This document shows, one piece after another, positions 44,223-55,848 of a DNA stretch of 64,000 nt. The translations under genes and the position numbers were made by a program. Location of the stretch: contig QKYT01000076.1 in NCBI GenBank assembly GCA_003550305.1, positions 211,220-275,219 of the forward strand, in the 5' to 3' direction. Below the pieces are notes generated by a model. That model was not told the origin of the DNA, searched no databases, and was given only the letters and a program-made list of their open reading frames with translations. Numbering within the stretch: position 1 is the stretch's first letter; every line of letters begins with the position of its first letter. This DNA is from Glomus cerebriforme (taxonomy: Eukaryota > Glomeromycota > Glomeromycetes > Glomerales > Glomeraceae).

Positions 44223-45811
44223 ATGGATCTAATGATATTCTTGTTATCTAAGTATGAAAAGCTTCTTAATGAAGAAGATGGAGATATAACAATCATTGTT
44301 GGAGAAGAAATTGATCATGTTCCAAAAACATTTAAGGCACACTCATTAATACTTAAAACACAATGCCCTTGGTTTAAAATAGCTTTATCAAAAGATTGGG
44401 TAAGAAAAGAAGGGGAAGAAACTATTGTTATATATAAACCAAATATTGCTGCTTCTACTTTTGAAATTATTCTTAGGTGAGTTTTTTTTTAAAAAAAAAA
44501 GGGGAAAAAAATGATAATTTAAAAATTAAATGAAATAATTTATTTTTATTATTTTATAAATTTAGATACTTATATTGTGGTAAAATATCAATGTCACATA
44601 CAGGAAAACAAATCCTTGATATTTTGATAGCAGCAGATGAATTAAATCTAAACGAAATTTTTAAATATTTACAAGATACTCTTTTAAAATCTCATAATGA
44701 ATGGTTAAGAAATAATTTTTTTTATATTTATGAAATAACTTTGAAACATCAAGAATTTAAAATATTACGAGAATATTTTCAAAGTATGATTAATAGCAAA
44801 CCAGATATCTTATTTTATTCACAAGATTTTATTAAAATGGATAAAGCCCTTTTAACTAATTTATTAAAATTAGATAATTTAGTAATGAGTGAAATTGAAA
44901 TTTGGCGTAAGATGATTTATTGGGGAATTGAAAATTCAAAAATATCTAAAACATTAATTAGTAATTGGGATGAAGAAGATTTTAAAGAATTAAAAACCAT
45001 TTTAGATCAAAGTATTACATTTATTAGATTTAATGATATTTCAGCAAATGATTTTTATTTTGAAGTTTTACCATATGAAAAAATTCTTTCAAAACAAATT
45101 AAAGAAGATTTAATTCGATATCATTTAACATCATCGTTTCCACATCAAGAACAAAGATTGTTACCCTCAAGAAAAGGAGTTATTGATTCTAATTTGATAA
45201 CATCTTTAGATGCAACAACTTTAGTAAAATTTATTATTAAAAGAACAGAACAAAGTTATTATAGATTTGCTGAAATTCCTTATGAATTTCGATTATTAAT
45301 ACGTGGAAGTCAAGATGGATTTAATTATAGATTATTTTCCTCAAAATGTGTTGATAAGGGACCAACTATTGTAGTAATGAGAGTATCTGGTTCAAGACAA
45401 ATCATTGGTGGTTATAATCCTGCAACATGGAAACATAAAAATTCTAGAGGTTCATATTTCATCAATTGTATTGATAGTTTTATATTTTCTTTTAATGCAC
45501 CAGGAATGAATAATATTATTTCTCGTATAAAAGATTATAATAATGCAATTAGATATTTATCAAATGGATTTACAGGACCTGCATTTGGTGATGGAGATTT
45601 GGTTATAACTGGAGAAAATTTTAAAATTGATAAATCATGTTATTGTAAAAAATCTTCTTATCAAGAATCTATTATGGAATCTAATGAAAAATTTTCTGTG
45701 AATGAATATGAAGTTTTTGAACTTGTTAAAAAAGTGGAACCTCCTTCTTTTTTCTCTGTTACTCAGCCTTCTATATTTGGGTCTGGGCAATTTCCTTTTT
45801 CGCGAACTTAA
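44223..45811 (+). CDS. BTB-BACK-TLDc protein with short FG tail
   Basis: Two exons, 44223-44476 and 44566-45811, encode 499 residues. The BTB domain is at about 20-95 (ITIIVGEEIDHVPKTFKAHS, then FEIILRYLYCGKIS). The BACK-like region runs to about 300. TLDc follows at about 310-470 with IPYEFRLLIRGSQDGFN, GPTIVVMRVSGSRQIIGGYN, SFIFSFN and NEYEVFELVKK. The intron lies in the same ILR/YLY codon as in the genes at 20345 and 51977. After the TLDc domain comes a 27-residue tail (PSFFSVTQPSIFGSGQFPFS), reminiscent of the FG/S/T-rich segment in the gene at 1-1464, its closest relative by the shared NxFFYIYxIxLKH block. The presumed role is cullin-3 adaptor, inferred. Confidence 0.92.
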
Positions 45812-46495
45812 AGGAGGATTAGGATTAAAATTAATATTAGGATAGTGTTACAGTCTTACAGATAGTGAAGGTAAATTTTCGTATAGAGAAAAAAAAATAA
45901 ATAAAAAATAAAAAAAATTAGAATTAAAGAAACTACAATTTGTCAAAGTGAAATAACAGCATAACTTTTATAATAGGTATACTAATTAAATCAAACAACA
46001 GAATAGTGCTGAGAACTTAATATACTGCAAAAATATAATAAATAATATACAAATATAATAAAGTGTTAAAACATTAAAGTATATAATGATAATGATTCCA
46101 AAACCGGAGGGAATATGATATCTGATATATGAAACAAGTCATTTTCTACACCGTTTTGAAGTGGAAAGGCTGTATGTTTAGTGCCTATACATACAGTATA
46201 TTAACAACAGCTCTGGTATTATGAAAAAACAATCGCCTAAATTAGTCAATAGACTAATAACGCACATTTATTTCAGTTATTATATAATTTGTACCATATG
46301 TCCATATTTATTATTAAATTCAAGAATGCAAAAATAAAAGCCCAAATCAAACTACATATAATTGAAACATAATACTGTACTACTATAACGAAAGAAATAA
46401 TTGGCTCAAAATTTCATATATATATACGCATATATTTGTAAAAAAAAAATTGATTCTACTTTAGCCTTCTTACCTTTGATATAGAATTTTTCAAA
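45812..46495. other. intergenic between convergent genes
   Basis: The 3' flanks of the BTB-TLDc gene and the minus-strand TPR gene meet here. AT-rich; contains ATACAGTAT-type words (46189-46198) but no gene. Confidence 0.5.
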
Positions 46496-48521
46496 TTAAA
46501 CTTTGATTTCGCTCAATTCTTCTGAAATACTAGAAACATCGATATGTTGTTTAATTTTAAGTGCCAAAAGTTGCCCAAAATTTTCATCTTTAAAATCAAT
46601 ATCGTATAAAGGAGGAAAAATAAACCCATCTTTTACAGCGATGCCGTAACGTTTGATATTTTTAAGTAATTTATTGATATTAGTTTTTGGTTGATGTTCG
46701 TCAATATCTTCCAGATTTCCTAACATTTTCGTTGCCTCTCTCTCAACTTTTTCAGCCTTTGTCACGTGATTACGAATTTCAGCAAAAGAAATATTTCCCA
46801 ATTTAAGTTTACAAAAGCTAAAATAAAATTTTACAAATTTTATTGAATTTTCTTATATTAAAATACAAAATAACAAATATCAATTAATAAAATTAACTTA
46901 CGTGAAATTATATATCATTTTTGCCTTAATTGGATCATCGTTAGGTAAATATTGAGCGCTTTTTTCATAATTATTAATTGCTAATCCAAGAATTTCGAAA
47001 TCAGGACCATCTTTAAGTTTATCATTAAACCTTTTAAGTGCGACAAAACCTAGTCCAGCATAAGCTTCCGAGAAATGAGGAGCAGAATAGCACATATATT
47101 CCATAGGTTCCGAATCACGTGAGATCGGGTAATTTTCACAACTAGTAAGAATATTTGTTGCTTCATTTTCAATGCGGGTTAAAATCTGATATTCACTTTT
47201 AAATTCATATAATTGCATCAATGCCTTGATTAAATGAACTTGAAGACATCGTATAAACGTCGGTTTAAAAATTACGCCATGTTCTAAATTTCTGGCGCAA
47301 GGAACAATACTTCTAGCAGCAATTATAAGATCGACAGATTTTTGAATATTAGCAACTCCTCCTTCTAATTGTTCTACTGCGTCTCTAGAAAATCTTACAT
47401 TTAGGTAACCTATAAAGAAATATAACGTTATAAAATAATTTTTTTATTAAAAAAAATATATATATGTAAATACCTAATAGAAAGTAAACGCGAACATTGG
47501 CAGTAAGTTCTCTTCTAACAATATCCCATCCTTCACGTTGTTTCTTAATTCTATATTGTCTAATCGTTTCTTCAATCGATAGAGTATCAGGATCCAATGG
47601 TCGTTTAATAAAATATTCAGTCAAAATAGCCCTTTTTATAAGTTCTCCTTCATCGCACTCGAAATGAAAACATCTATCATCATTCATAATTCCATTGGTA
47701 ATATTTTCAATTCCGGATTTTAAAGTAAACGTAAATCCAAGACCATCCTGAAAAAACATTAACGTTGGAGTTTCAAATGCGCCTCTTGTTTCATTCAAAC
47801 CTTCTTCGAAAGCATGACAAGCTATGGATAATCTGATCATCATTGAAAATTCTAGCGATGAGAGTTGGGTAGAATTTTTTCGATTTCGTTTGTTAATTAA
47901 TTTTTCAACTCTTTTATGATCCTCTTTAACAAGAGCATTATTTGGATCAAGTTGAAGTGATTTGTTTAAAGCACCTAAGCATTCATCTAAAAAAAAAAAA
48001 AGGAAAATTATTTAAATGAAACATTTAAATATTCTCTTTTCACAATAAATAAATACCCTAAATAGGAAATATTACCGTAACGTTTCAAATTTTCAAGAGC
48101 ATTTGCAATTCTATGATGACCACGCGCAAAATTTGGTTCGATCTCAATACACCTTTTCCCATCAGCCAATGCTTCAACGTAATCGTGCAACTATTTTATT
48201 GAAAATCATAAAATATGATTAAGATTATCAATAACAAGATTATTTTACTTTACTGTAGTAAAAAAAAAAAAATTTAAATATATTTAACCTTTATGTGAGT
48301 AATTGCCCGATTCGACCAACTAAAATAGTCATTTGGATTTGCATTTATCGCTTCAGTATATTTTTTTAATGCTTCTTTATATTTTTCTAAAAAAAAACAT
48401 TAGAACGAAAAAAAATTATATTTATATTACATAAGTTAACTAAATAGCAAGAATAAAGTTTCATACTTTTATTAAAAAAAACATTTCCCTCTTCTCTTAA
48501 AGTATTTTCAATTGTAGCCAT
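46496..48521 (-). CDS. TPR-domain protein (paralog 1)
   Basis: Six exons on the minus strand: 48521-48467, 48386-48289, 48190-48076, 47986-47474, 47409-46902 and 46817-46496. Joined, they give 536 residues. The N-terminus is a tetratricopeptide array of the co-chaperone type: LREEGNVFFNKKKYKEALKK, YTEAINANPNDYFSWSNRA, DYVEALADGKRCIEIEPNFA, RIANALENLKRYDECLGALN. This resembles Hsp70/Hsp90-binding TPR clamps of STI1-like proteins. A helical family-specific region follows (REGWDIVRRELTANVRVYFL, HFSEAYAGLGFVALKRFND, NNYEKSAQYLPNDDPIKAKM) and no further known domain was recognised. The paralog at 49833-51862 has the same exon number and the same intron phases (1, 0, 1, 1, 2). The two are transcribed away from each other. 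Function unknown beyond protein binding. Confidence 0.85.
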
Positions 48522-49130
48522 ATTTCTGTATTATTATTATTTTTTTTTTTGAAAAAAAAAAATTATTAAGAAAAATAGGAAAGGTAAAAATTTCGTTAAA
48601 GAAAATAGATGATCTTATTAAAAGTGATCATGGGAATAATTTTTTTTTGTACCATGTGAACGTTTTTTATTTCTCGTTTTTATGATATAACATCGTATAT
48701 ATTTAGCAATTCGGATTAAAATTGCGGCAAACAAATCCAATCATATAATCGTTATCTTGATAGATCAAAGGTAGATTGATTTAAAATTTTTAATTTGAGA
48801 AGTTAATCGCGTGGATAAGATCATATAGAATATCCTTTTATAATTGAAACTGGCAACTTTAATTTATAAGTCATTATAAAAAAAAAAATGATTTTTAATT
48901 TATAGTCATTTGAACGATAGATAATATTATATTTTATATTTTATGCTATTTCACGCGTCACATCTGATTTGCTGATACGCCATAAAAAAAGTAAAAATAT
49001 CTTTATAAGAATCAATCAAATTCACGCATAAAATAATCTTTTAGTATTATTTAACAAAAGAAGTAATTAAAAATTTATGAGAATTTATTAAAATTTTCTT
49101 AAGTCATACAAAAAAAAAAAAAGATCAAAA
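48522..49130. other. divergent intergenic region
   Basis: 5' flank of TPR paralog 1 and of the small secreted protein gene. It contains a T10/A10-type palindromic homopolymer tract at 48540-48563. No other gene was seen. Confidence 0.5.
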
Positions 49131-49508
49131 ATGTTTTCAAACAGAAATATCACTATTTTATTCTATGTCCTATTTACAATCCTTTCATTCCATCGTGCTT
49201 ATGCTTTTGTCGAAGAGAAACCAACCTTTGATAAAGAAATCACCGAAATTCCTCTCTTGGAACTTCCTGAAGCCGGTGAACTCTACGAAATGGTTCCTCA
49301 AGAAATCGATGAAAGTTCTTCGGAAAGCCTAATCATGGGGGATTATCTTGAAGCCGCTCCTGTATATATCCATGGTGTTCCGTTCATCTTAAAACATAAA
49401 TTCTACTATCACCATAAAAAATGGCTTCCTAAATCATACATTAAAGGAAATTTTTATAAAATATGCTTTAATCATGGCAAATGTAAATTTATTATTATCA
49501 AACAATAA
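49131..49508 (+). CDS. small secreted protein, unknown function
   Basis: This single-exon gene encodes 125 residues. The first 26 residues form a clear signal peptide: a basic start (MFSNRNI), a hydrophobic core (ILFYVLFTILSF) and a cleavage-like AYA before FVEEKP. The mature part has an acidic, Pro/Glu-rich half (residues 27-75, EITEIPLLELPEAGELYEMV) and a basic C-terminal half with HKFYYHHKKWLPKSY and ICFNHGKCKF. Two Cys, six residues apart, lie near the C-terminus. Size and composition fit a secreted effector-type or cell-surface protein of a biotrophic fungus, but no family was recognised. It lies between two divergent TPR paralogs. The codon pattern is less AT-extreme than the neighbouring intergenic DNA, which supports a real gene. 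Confidence 0.75.
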   Translation: MFSNRNITILFYVLFTILSFHRAYAFVEEKPTFDKEITEIPLLELPEAGELYEMVPQEIDESSSESLIMGDYLEAAPVYIHGVPFILKHKFYYHHKKWLPKSYIKGNFYKICFNHGKCKFIIIKQ

Positions 49509-49832
49509 CGAAATTAAGCGGATTTATTTTTTTTGTATGAGATTGGAAATAAAAAATTTTTTTTTAAGATCCTAAATAAAATATTCTTTTATTAAATATT
49601 TTCGTGACTTTCGTGACTTTCATGACCTCTTTGCTTCCAAATCGTCATCGGATTAAATTTTTGGTCTTCACTAATTCAATTAGATTGATTAAAATTCCAG
49701 TTCAATACCGGAATTTTTTATTGAAAATCAATTTAGCGTTAAATACGCCGCATCCTCTGGGAATTTTCCAAAATACCTTCACAAAAAAAAAAATATTTTT
49801 TTTTAATAATAATAATAATAGCGTTATAAGTT

Positions 49833-51862
49833 ATGGCTGCTTTAACTTGTCGTCAAGTGGGTAATGATTTTTTTAAAGAAGGTTAGTCAGTATATATAAA
49901 AATAATGTTTTAATATCATGTCATGTATTTATGTGTGTTATTTATTGATATATTTATTGATCATTATTAGGTCGTTGGAGAGAAGCAATTGATAAATACA
50001 CCGATGCAATAAATCTTGATCCAAATGATCATTTATCATATACAAATCGTGCTACAACTTATTCAAAGGTAATTATTATTTTATTGTTTTGTATCATCAT
50101 ACATTAACATGATAATATTAATTTTATTATCAATTAAAGATGAAAAATTATACAGCAGCAATTAGGGATTGTAAAAAATCTATCGAAATTGAACCAAAAC
50201 ATATTAAAGCTTATTATCGCCTTGCAAATTCCTTAAAAATGTTACATTGTTATGGTATGTATATAAAATCATTTATTTTTTTTGTTTATTGAACTTCTTT
50301 TTTTTCATTATTATTTCTATTATATTATTTTTTTTACTAGATGAAAGTTTGGTAACGTTTAATACTTTTCTTGGATTCGAGCCTAATAATAATCTAGCTC
50401 AAAATGAGAGAACACAAGTTAAAACCGCTATTTTTAAAGAAAAATTGCAAGGAGCTCAGGTACATCCCGCATTAAGGATTTTGAGTTGGGCTAATTGTGA
50501 TAATGATCCATTATCTTGTAAAGCAAGACTTTTGGCAGCAACTCTTGAATTTAATAAGGGAAATGAAGATGGTAAAAATCGTAATGTTAAAGGTTTAATA
50601 GAAATTACAGAAGGAATTATGTTAGATGAAAGGTGCTTCATCATTCCTAGTTCTATCAATTTAGCTGTAAACACAGCATTTGAACAAAATAAAGCATTAT
50701 CGCCAACATTATCCGTTCGAGCAACAATCTTAAAATATAAACAAAGGTTGGCTCAAGATGGATGGGATTCAGTTTTACCTGCTCTTGCTACGAATATTCG
50801 TGCTGCTTTTTTGATTGGTAAATTCTTTTTTTGTGTATATATATTTTTTTTAATATATTTGAAGCTATCTTAAATTCTATGTATCAAAATATTAGGATAT
50901 ATGAGTCGATTTACACCAGATGTTCGAAATATTGATCAAGGAATCGAAAACATTCGACGCGCAATTGAACTTGCATCATTCGCAACTGAAATTGCTCCTG
51001 TTGCAACTGATGACATTAATTCAATTGATCCTATTCTCAAAATCACTTTTCTTCGAACGTTAAAAGTACACCTCATGGAAGCAATTCTTATTAAATATAA
51101 AAGGAATATAGAAATGATTGACCTCTTCGATAAAGTTCTTCAATTAGCAAAAGAAGTTATTGAGAGTTGTAATGAAAATCCTATTTCTACTGAAGATACG
51201 ATTTCTTATTGTGCTTATTATCGTGGACATCTAGAAGAGGCTTACGGAGCTATTGGCTCTGCTTATAATGAAAGATCAAAATTTTCACGTGGGGAATTAG
51301 GTTTTCAAGAACGTGATTTAAAATTACTTTTAGAATCTGTTAAGAATTATGAAAAAGCCAATGAATATTTCCCAAGTGATGATCCTAAATTTGCTTTATT
51401 TCATTATTTAACTGCGTAAGTTATACTGTTAATTTTTTCTATTATTTAAAACAAATTTATATAAATACATTATTTTACTTCAGCTCGTACAAACTGATGA
51501 TTGGTGGATGTACGTTACACGAGATTAAACAACACGCTCAAAAAGCCAAAGAATGTGAAAAAGAAGCATATCCTGTTTTTGGAAATTATCTTGGAGATAT
51601 TTTTGAAAAATCGATGGTATTTCAAGCTTTGGAACAATTGAAACGACCGAATAATATTGCGAGTGATGATAAGTATTTCTTACCACAAGCGTGTCATGTT
51701 TCATCCAATAGTGAAGAGGAAGAACAACGTTTCATTCGAGAATATGAAGCGAGAACAGGAGGTACAATTGCTGCAACAATGGATTTATCTCAAGCGGCTG
51801 CTAGAGCAAATGCTGAATTTTTAAGAAATGGAATTTCTATTATTTCAAGTGATAAACAATAA
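49833..51862 (+). CDS. TPR-domain protein (paralog 2)
   Basis: Six exons, 49833-49881, 49971-50068, 50140-50254, 50341-50817, 50896-51415 and 51484-51862, encode 545 residues. The N-terminal TPR repeats are VGNDFFKEGRWREAIDKYTD, AINLDPNDHLSYTNRATTY, NYTAAIRDCKKSIEIEPKHI and AYYRLANSLKML. The family-specific region aligns with paralog 1: the motif DGWDSVLPALATNIRAAFLI matches REGWDIVRRELTANVRVYFL, and EAYGAIGSAYNERSKF matches EAYAGLGFVALKRF. Exons 2 and 3 have identical lengths in both genes (98 and 115 nt). The C-terminal exon differs most (GGTIAATMDLSQAAARANAE). The likely function is co-chaperone-like protein binding; the partner is unknown. Confidence 0.87.
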
Positions 51863-51976
51863 TTAAGATTCTATATTTGGTTTAATAATATACAAATATT
51901 TTGTTTATTTTGTCCCTTTATGAAAAATAGTACAGTACATAAATGAAAGAAAAAAAAAAAAAACTTAAAATAAAAT

Positions 51977-53635
51977 CTATGGGTCTATTTCCATTGCTGT
52001 TTCTGCTGTTTTTTCTGAATTATTTCTTTCGATTATTTGAATAGTTTCGACTTTATCAATTTTAATATATTTTGAATTATTTGAATTATTAAAAATATTA
52101 AAATGTCTAATGTCAAAAATATTCTTTGAACTTAATCTAATTTTCTTTTTATTAGAATCATATTTAATAAATTTTACCCTATCGTAATTAACCGGATTAT
52201 CATGATCATGAATTATATGAGATAATTTTAAACGAGAAATTATAGGATTTGCAATTGAATTACTTTCCAAAGAAAATAAAAATGAATTCTTATTTGGTCC
52301 ATATTTCAATGAATTATGTGCAAGTTTAATTGTATCTATTTCTTTATATTCTCCTATAATTTTGTTTGAATTTGAACACTTATAAATTATTAAGAACTTA
52401 TTATTATTATTATTATTGTTATTCTTGAGAAAATCATAAGGATTTTGAGAAGGTTTATACATATAAGATTCAACATCTTCATAAAAATCATTAATTTTTC
52501 CTTTTCTTGATCTTATTGTTGCAAAAAATCCAAGTTTTGGTTCAAGTTTATTAATCCAACTAGAAATAATTGCACCTTGTAATTTGTTAATAATTTCAGA
52601 TTCAATAGGTCTATGAGGGATAATCCTTTCAGGCAAAACACGTGTAAACGAAGGTTTCCAACCTTCAACATTAAGATGATGTTGAAGAATATCATCATAA
52701 TGATTTGTTTCAAGTAATTTAGCGTAAGGTTTAACATATTGATAAAAATCAACAGGTTTTATAACATAAAATCTTATTAAAGGTATTAAATTTTTTAAAG
52801 TTTCTTTTAAAAAATCAAAATTTTCATCAGTCCAATCAGAAACAGAAGGAGGAAAATCGGTAGGATATTTAGCTATACCCCATTTAATAACATTTTTCCA
52901 AATATCTACTTCTTGAATTCCAAGTTCATCTAATTTAAGTATTTCAATAAGTGAAGTTTCTTCAAAATCTGGAAAATCTTCTGCATAAAATAAATGTTCC
53001 GGTTCTTTACAAACTATATTATCCCAATAAGTTTTTAATTTTGTAAATGCTTCATCATGTTGAAATACAATTTGATGAAAATAAACAAAATTTTTTTCAA
53101 TCCAATCAGGATCAATTGTCAATAAATATTCTTGTATATCATCAATAATATTGTTGATACAAAGTTCATCCAAAGCAATTAAAAGGTCCAAAATATCACT
53201 TGCAGTAAGCTCACTGAGATCCAAAATACCAACATAAAGATATCTTTATAATATATATATTATTATTTGTTTATTTATTTTATTAATAATTAACTGTTAA
53301 AATCTTTTAAATAAATTATGGGAATACTTTTCGTAAAAAAAAAAAAAAAAAAATATAGTTAGTACTTACCGTAGAATTACTTTAAATATTTTTGGGCTAA
53401 TATTTGGTTTATCAAGTATTATTTTTTTTCCATCGGTTTTCTTCCAACAATCAGAAAAGGCCTTTTTAAAATAAGGAGTTCTAACACTCAAAATACTTGA
53501 ATGAATTTTAAAGGTTTCAATATCATCATCTTGACCAACGCTCATAACTACATCATAGTTATCATCATCTTCAGTGAGAAGTTTGTTTAAATCGTTAGCT
53601 AAAAGTTCTCTATATGCTAGAACTTTTGAAGTCAT
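51977..53635 (-). CDS. BTB-BACK-TLDc protein with degenerate TLDc
   Basis: Two exons on the minus strand, 53635-53370 and 53243-51977, encode 510 residues. The BTB domain is at about 22-105 (DVVMSVGQDDDIETFKIHSS, then FKVILRYLYVGILDLSEL). The BACK-like region matches the paralogs (EVDIWKNVIKWGIAKYP, LIPLIRFYVI). The C-terminal part aligns with TLDc but has lost key signatures. The LLIRGSRDGF strand is replaced by ATIRSRKGKINDF, and IGGYNP by IGEYKE. An eight-residue Asn run (52430 area) interrupts the loop before it. FLFSLESNSIANPIISRLK is still recognisable. The intron is conserved in position and phase with the genes at 20345 and 44223. The domain may be non-functional or repurposed. Confidence 0.85.
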
Positions 53636-54177
53636 TTTTTTTCTTTTTATTTAAGAATTTTATAAGGAAAAAAAAATTTTTAAGTGGAAGAGAAAAAACA
53701 AATAATTTACGTAATTTTTGCAAATGATAATACGATTTGGGCAATCATTTAAAACAAAATGAAACCATTTTTGGTTAAATGTTACGTAACAAAAGATACT
53801 AATTTCGTGTAGGTTCGATTCGTAAGCGTAAGACTTTTTATTACATTATTGATGTATTTTTAAGTAAAACATCAACTTATGCACAAGCATGCGATTTCTG
53901 GATGCATATTTGTATATCATAAAATTCTGTGTGACACTAATATAACGAATAATTTGCTTCGGACTTTATAACGGCTTCCGTTCCCGGCTGGGTATTATGT
54001 AAGATTCCGAAATAACAAATATTTATTGATACCCGATTAGATCTAAGTTTTCTAATAAAATCGCCGAATGTTAGGCTTGTAGTACATTTAATAAAAATTA
54101 ATTGTAAATTATAATAAATTTTTATAAAGGTTACACTGTGAAGATTTTTATTATATCAGAGATATAACCATTCATAA
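53636..54177. other. intergenic
   Basis: This is the 5' flank of the BTB-TLDc gene and the 3' flank of the next gene, with no repeat or gene recognised. Confidence 0.5.
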
Positions 54178-55534
54178 TCAATCATGTTCTTTCACAGTTT
54201 TTGGTTTCATTAATTTCATAATTTCTTTCATAATATCACCAAAATTAGAAGAAAACATTGAATAATTATCCATAACATATTCAAATCCACTCGTTTCTCT
54301 AACCTTATTAAAATTCTTTATAACAAATTCTAAAACTTTTTCTTTCAAATCAGGCCACTTTCCAGCTGAACCAAATAAAATCATTGCTGAATTTTCAATT
54401 GTTAAAGTTCTAAGAACTTCAGTTTTAGCAATCTCACATAAATCAGTGACAAGATATTTATCAGCTATGAGTAAGATATTGAAAGCCGATGAAGGTAATA
54501 TATGTGAAGAGGTAGTTTCAGTTTCAATATTAAATACTACTTCATTCGTGTAAAAATAACGAAGTAATTCTCGGAATGTTTCATGATGAAAATCCGGAAT
54601 TTTCACCGTATATTTGTATGTTGGATGATGATAATTTTCCGAATCTTCTATAATTCTTGATTTTGATAAAAATTGGTTATCGGTAGATGTAGAATATAAT
54701 GTTGCCGCTTTACTTGTAGTAATATCTTTATGATAATTTGTCTCTATCCATTGACCTGAAAATACATTTGTAAAATAACTTGATCTCTTCGAAAGTATCG
54801 TGCTGCTTGCAAAAAAGTTTTTTCCATTGACAATAAATCGAACATCTGACATATCTGGTCTTTCAAATTGGTTTTCCCATGCATTGCGCAAATTATCGGG
54901 TAATGGTTGATTCCAAAAAGAAGCTGTAGATTGCATTTTTAAAGATTTAAAGTCTTGAAATTTTATTCCGAATGTGATTGGATCCTTTAAAGTGTCTTTT
55001 ATAGTATATACTCCAGAAGCTTTTTTTTTGTATGATATTATTTTTTTGAAAAGTTATTAAAAAAAAAAAAAATTAATTAAAAAAAATAAAAGTATTTAAA
55101 TATCTTTACCTCTTTTATTATTATATGTAGCCTCACTCATCGATTCTAAAATACTAAGATTAACTTCAGCTTCATAAGTCACTATTTTATCCTCTATAAA
55201 TAATATAGAACGAGAACTCTCACGATCTTTTGACCACTCTAAATTTCTCTTTTCCAATGGACTAGGAATTGCCCATAATGTCAAACTACAACATATCCCT
55301 TTACCTACAATATTATGGTTCTATAAAGATAACATTTTAAAATGATTTAAATTTGGATTAATATAAAAAAAAAATCATGACTAGATATAAATTTACAGGA
55401 TTGAATTTTAATTGCCAAAAAACATCTTGAGCTGAAGCAAAGGGGGGTGTAATAATATCATCGTTAACTATATCTGGACCGTTTCGGATATTAACTGAAT
55501 ATTGAAAGATTGTCTTGGGTTTAAAAGTTGCCAT
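54178..55534 (-). CDS. BTB protein with divergent MATH-like N-terminus
   Basis: Three exons on the minus strand, 55534-55397, 55320-55110 and 55019-54178, encode 396 residues. The first 150 residues resemble a MATH domain in pattern (FQYSVNIRNG, DVFWQLKFNP, GICCSLTLWAI, VYTIKDTLKDPITFGIKFQD) but are too diverged to be certain. Residues about 175-285 are a BTB/POZ domain: MSDVRFIVNGKNFFASSTIL, SKRSSYFTNVFSGQW and FHHETFRELLRYFYTNEV. A C-terminal BACK-like helical part follows (LLIADKYLVTDLCEIAKTEV). MATH-BTB proteins of this plan (SPOP/MEL-26 type) act as cullin-3 substrate receptors, and this role is inferred. The domain order differs from the BTB-TLDc genes and the sequence is not close to them. 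Confidence 0.8.
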
Positions 55535-55848
55535 TATTTTTATCTATTCAAGTTTTTTTTTTTTTGGTAATTAAGGTTATAAATAATGCGTAATATGCAT
55601 CAAAAACGTGGCTGTGCAGTATTTATTTATGTGTAACTTGTTTTAAAAAGTACTTTAGCGTGAGTGTGGAATTTCTTAAAAATTTCAAAAATTGCGGCTA
55701 ATATGACGTCATCAAACATTGGTACATTGGTGTAACTGATAAATGATTAATACAATATATAAAAGGATCAAAAAACGTGTTTATTCTTTTCTCGATTCTG
55801 GGTTGTAAATTTTTTTAAAAAATAACAGAACAACTTGAAAGCAACGAT

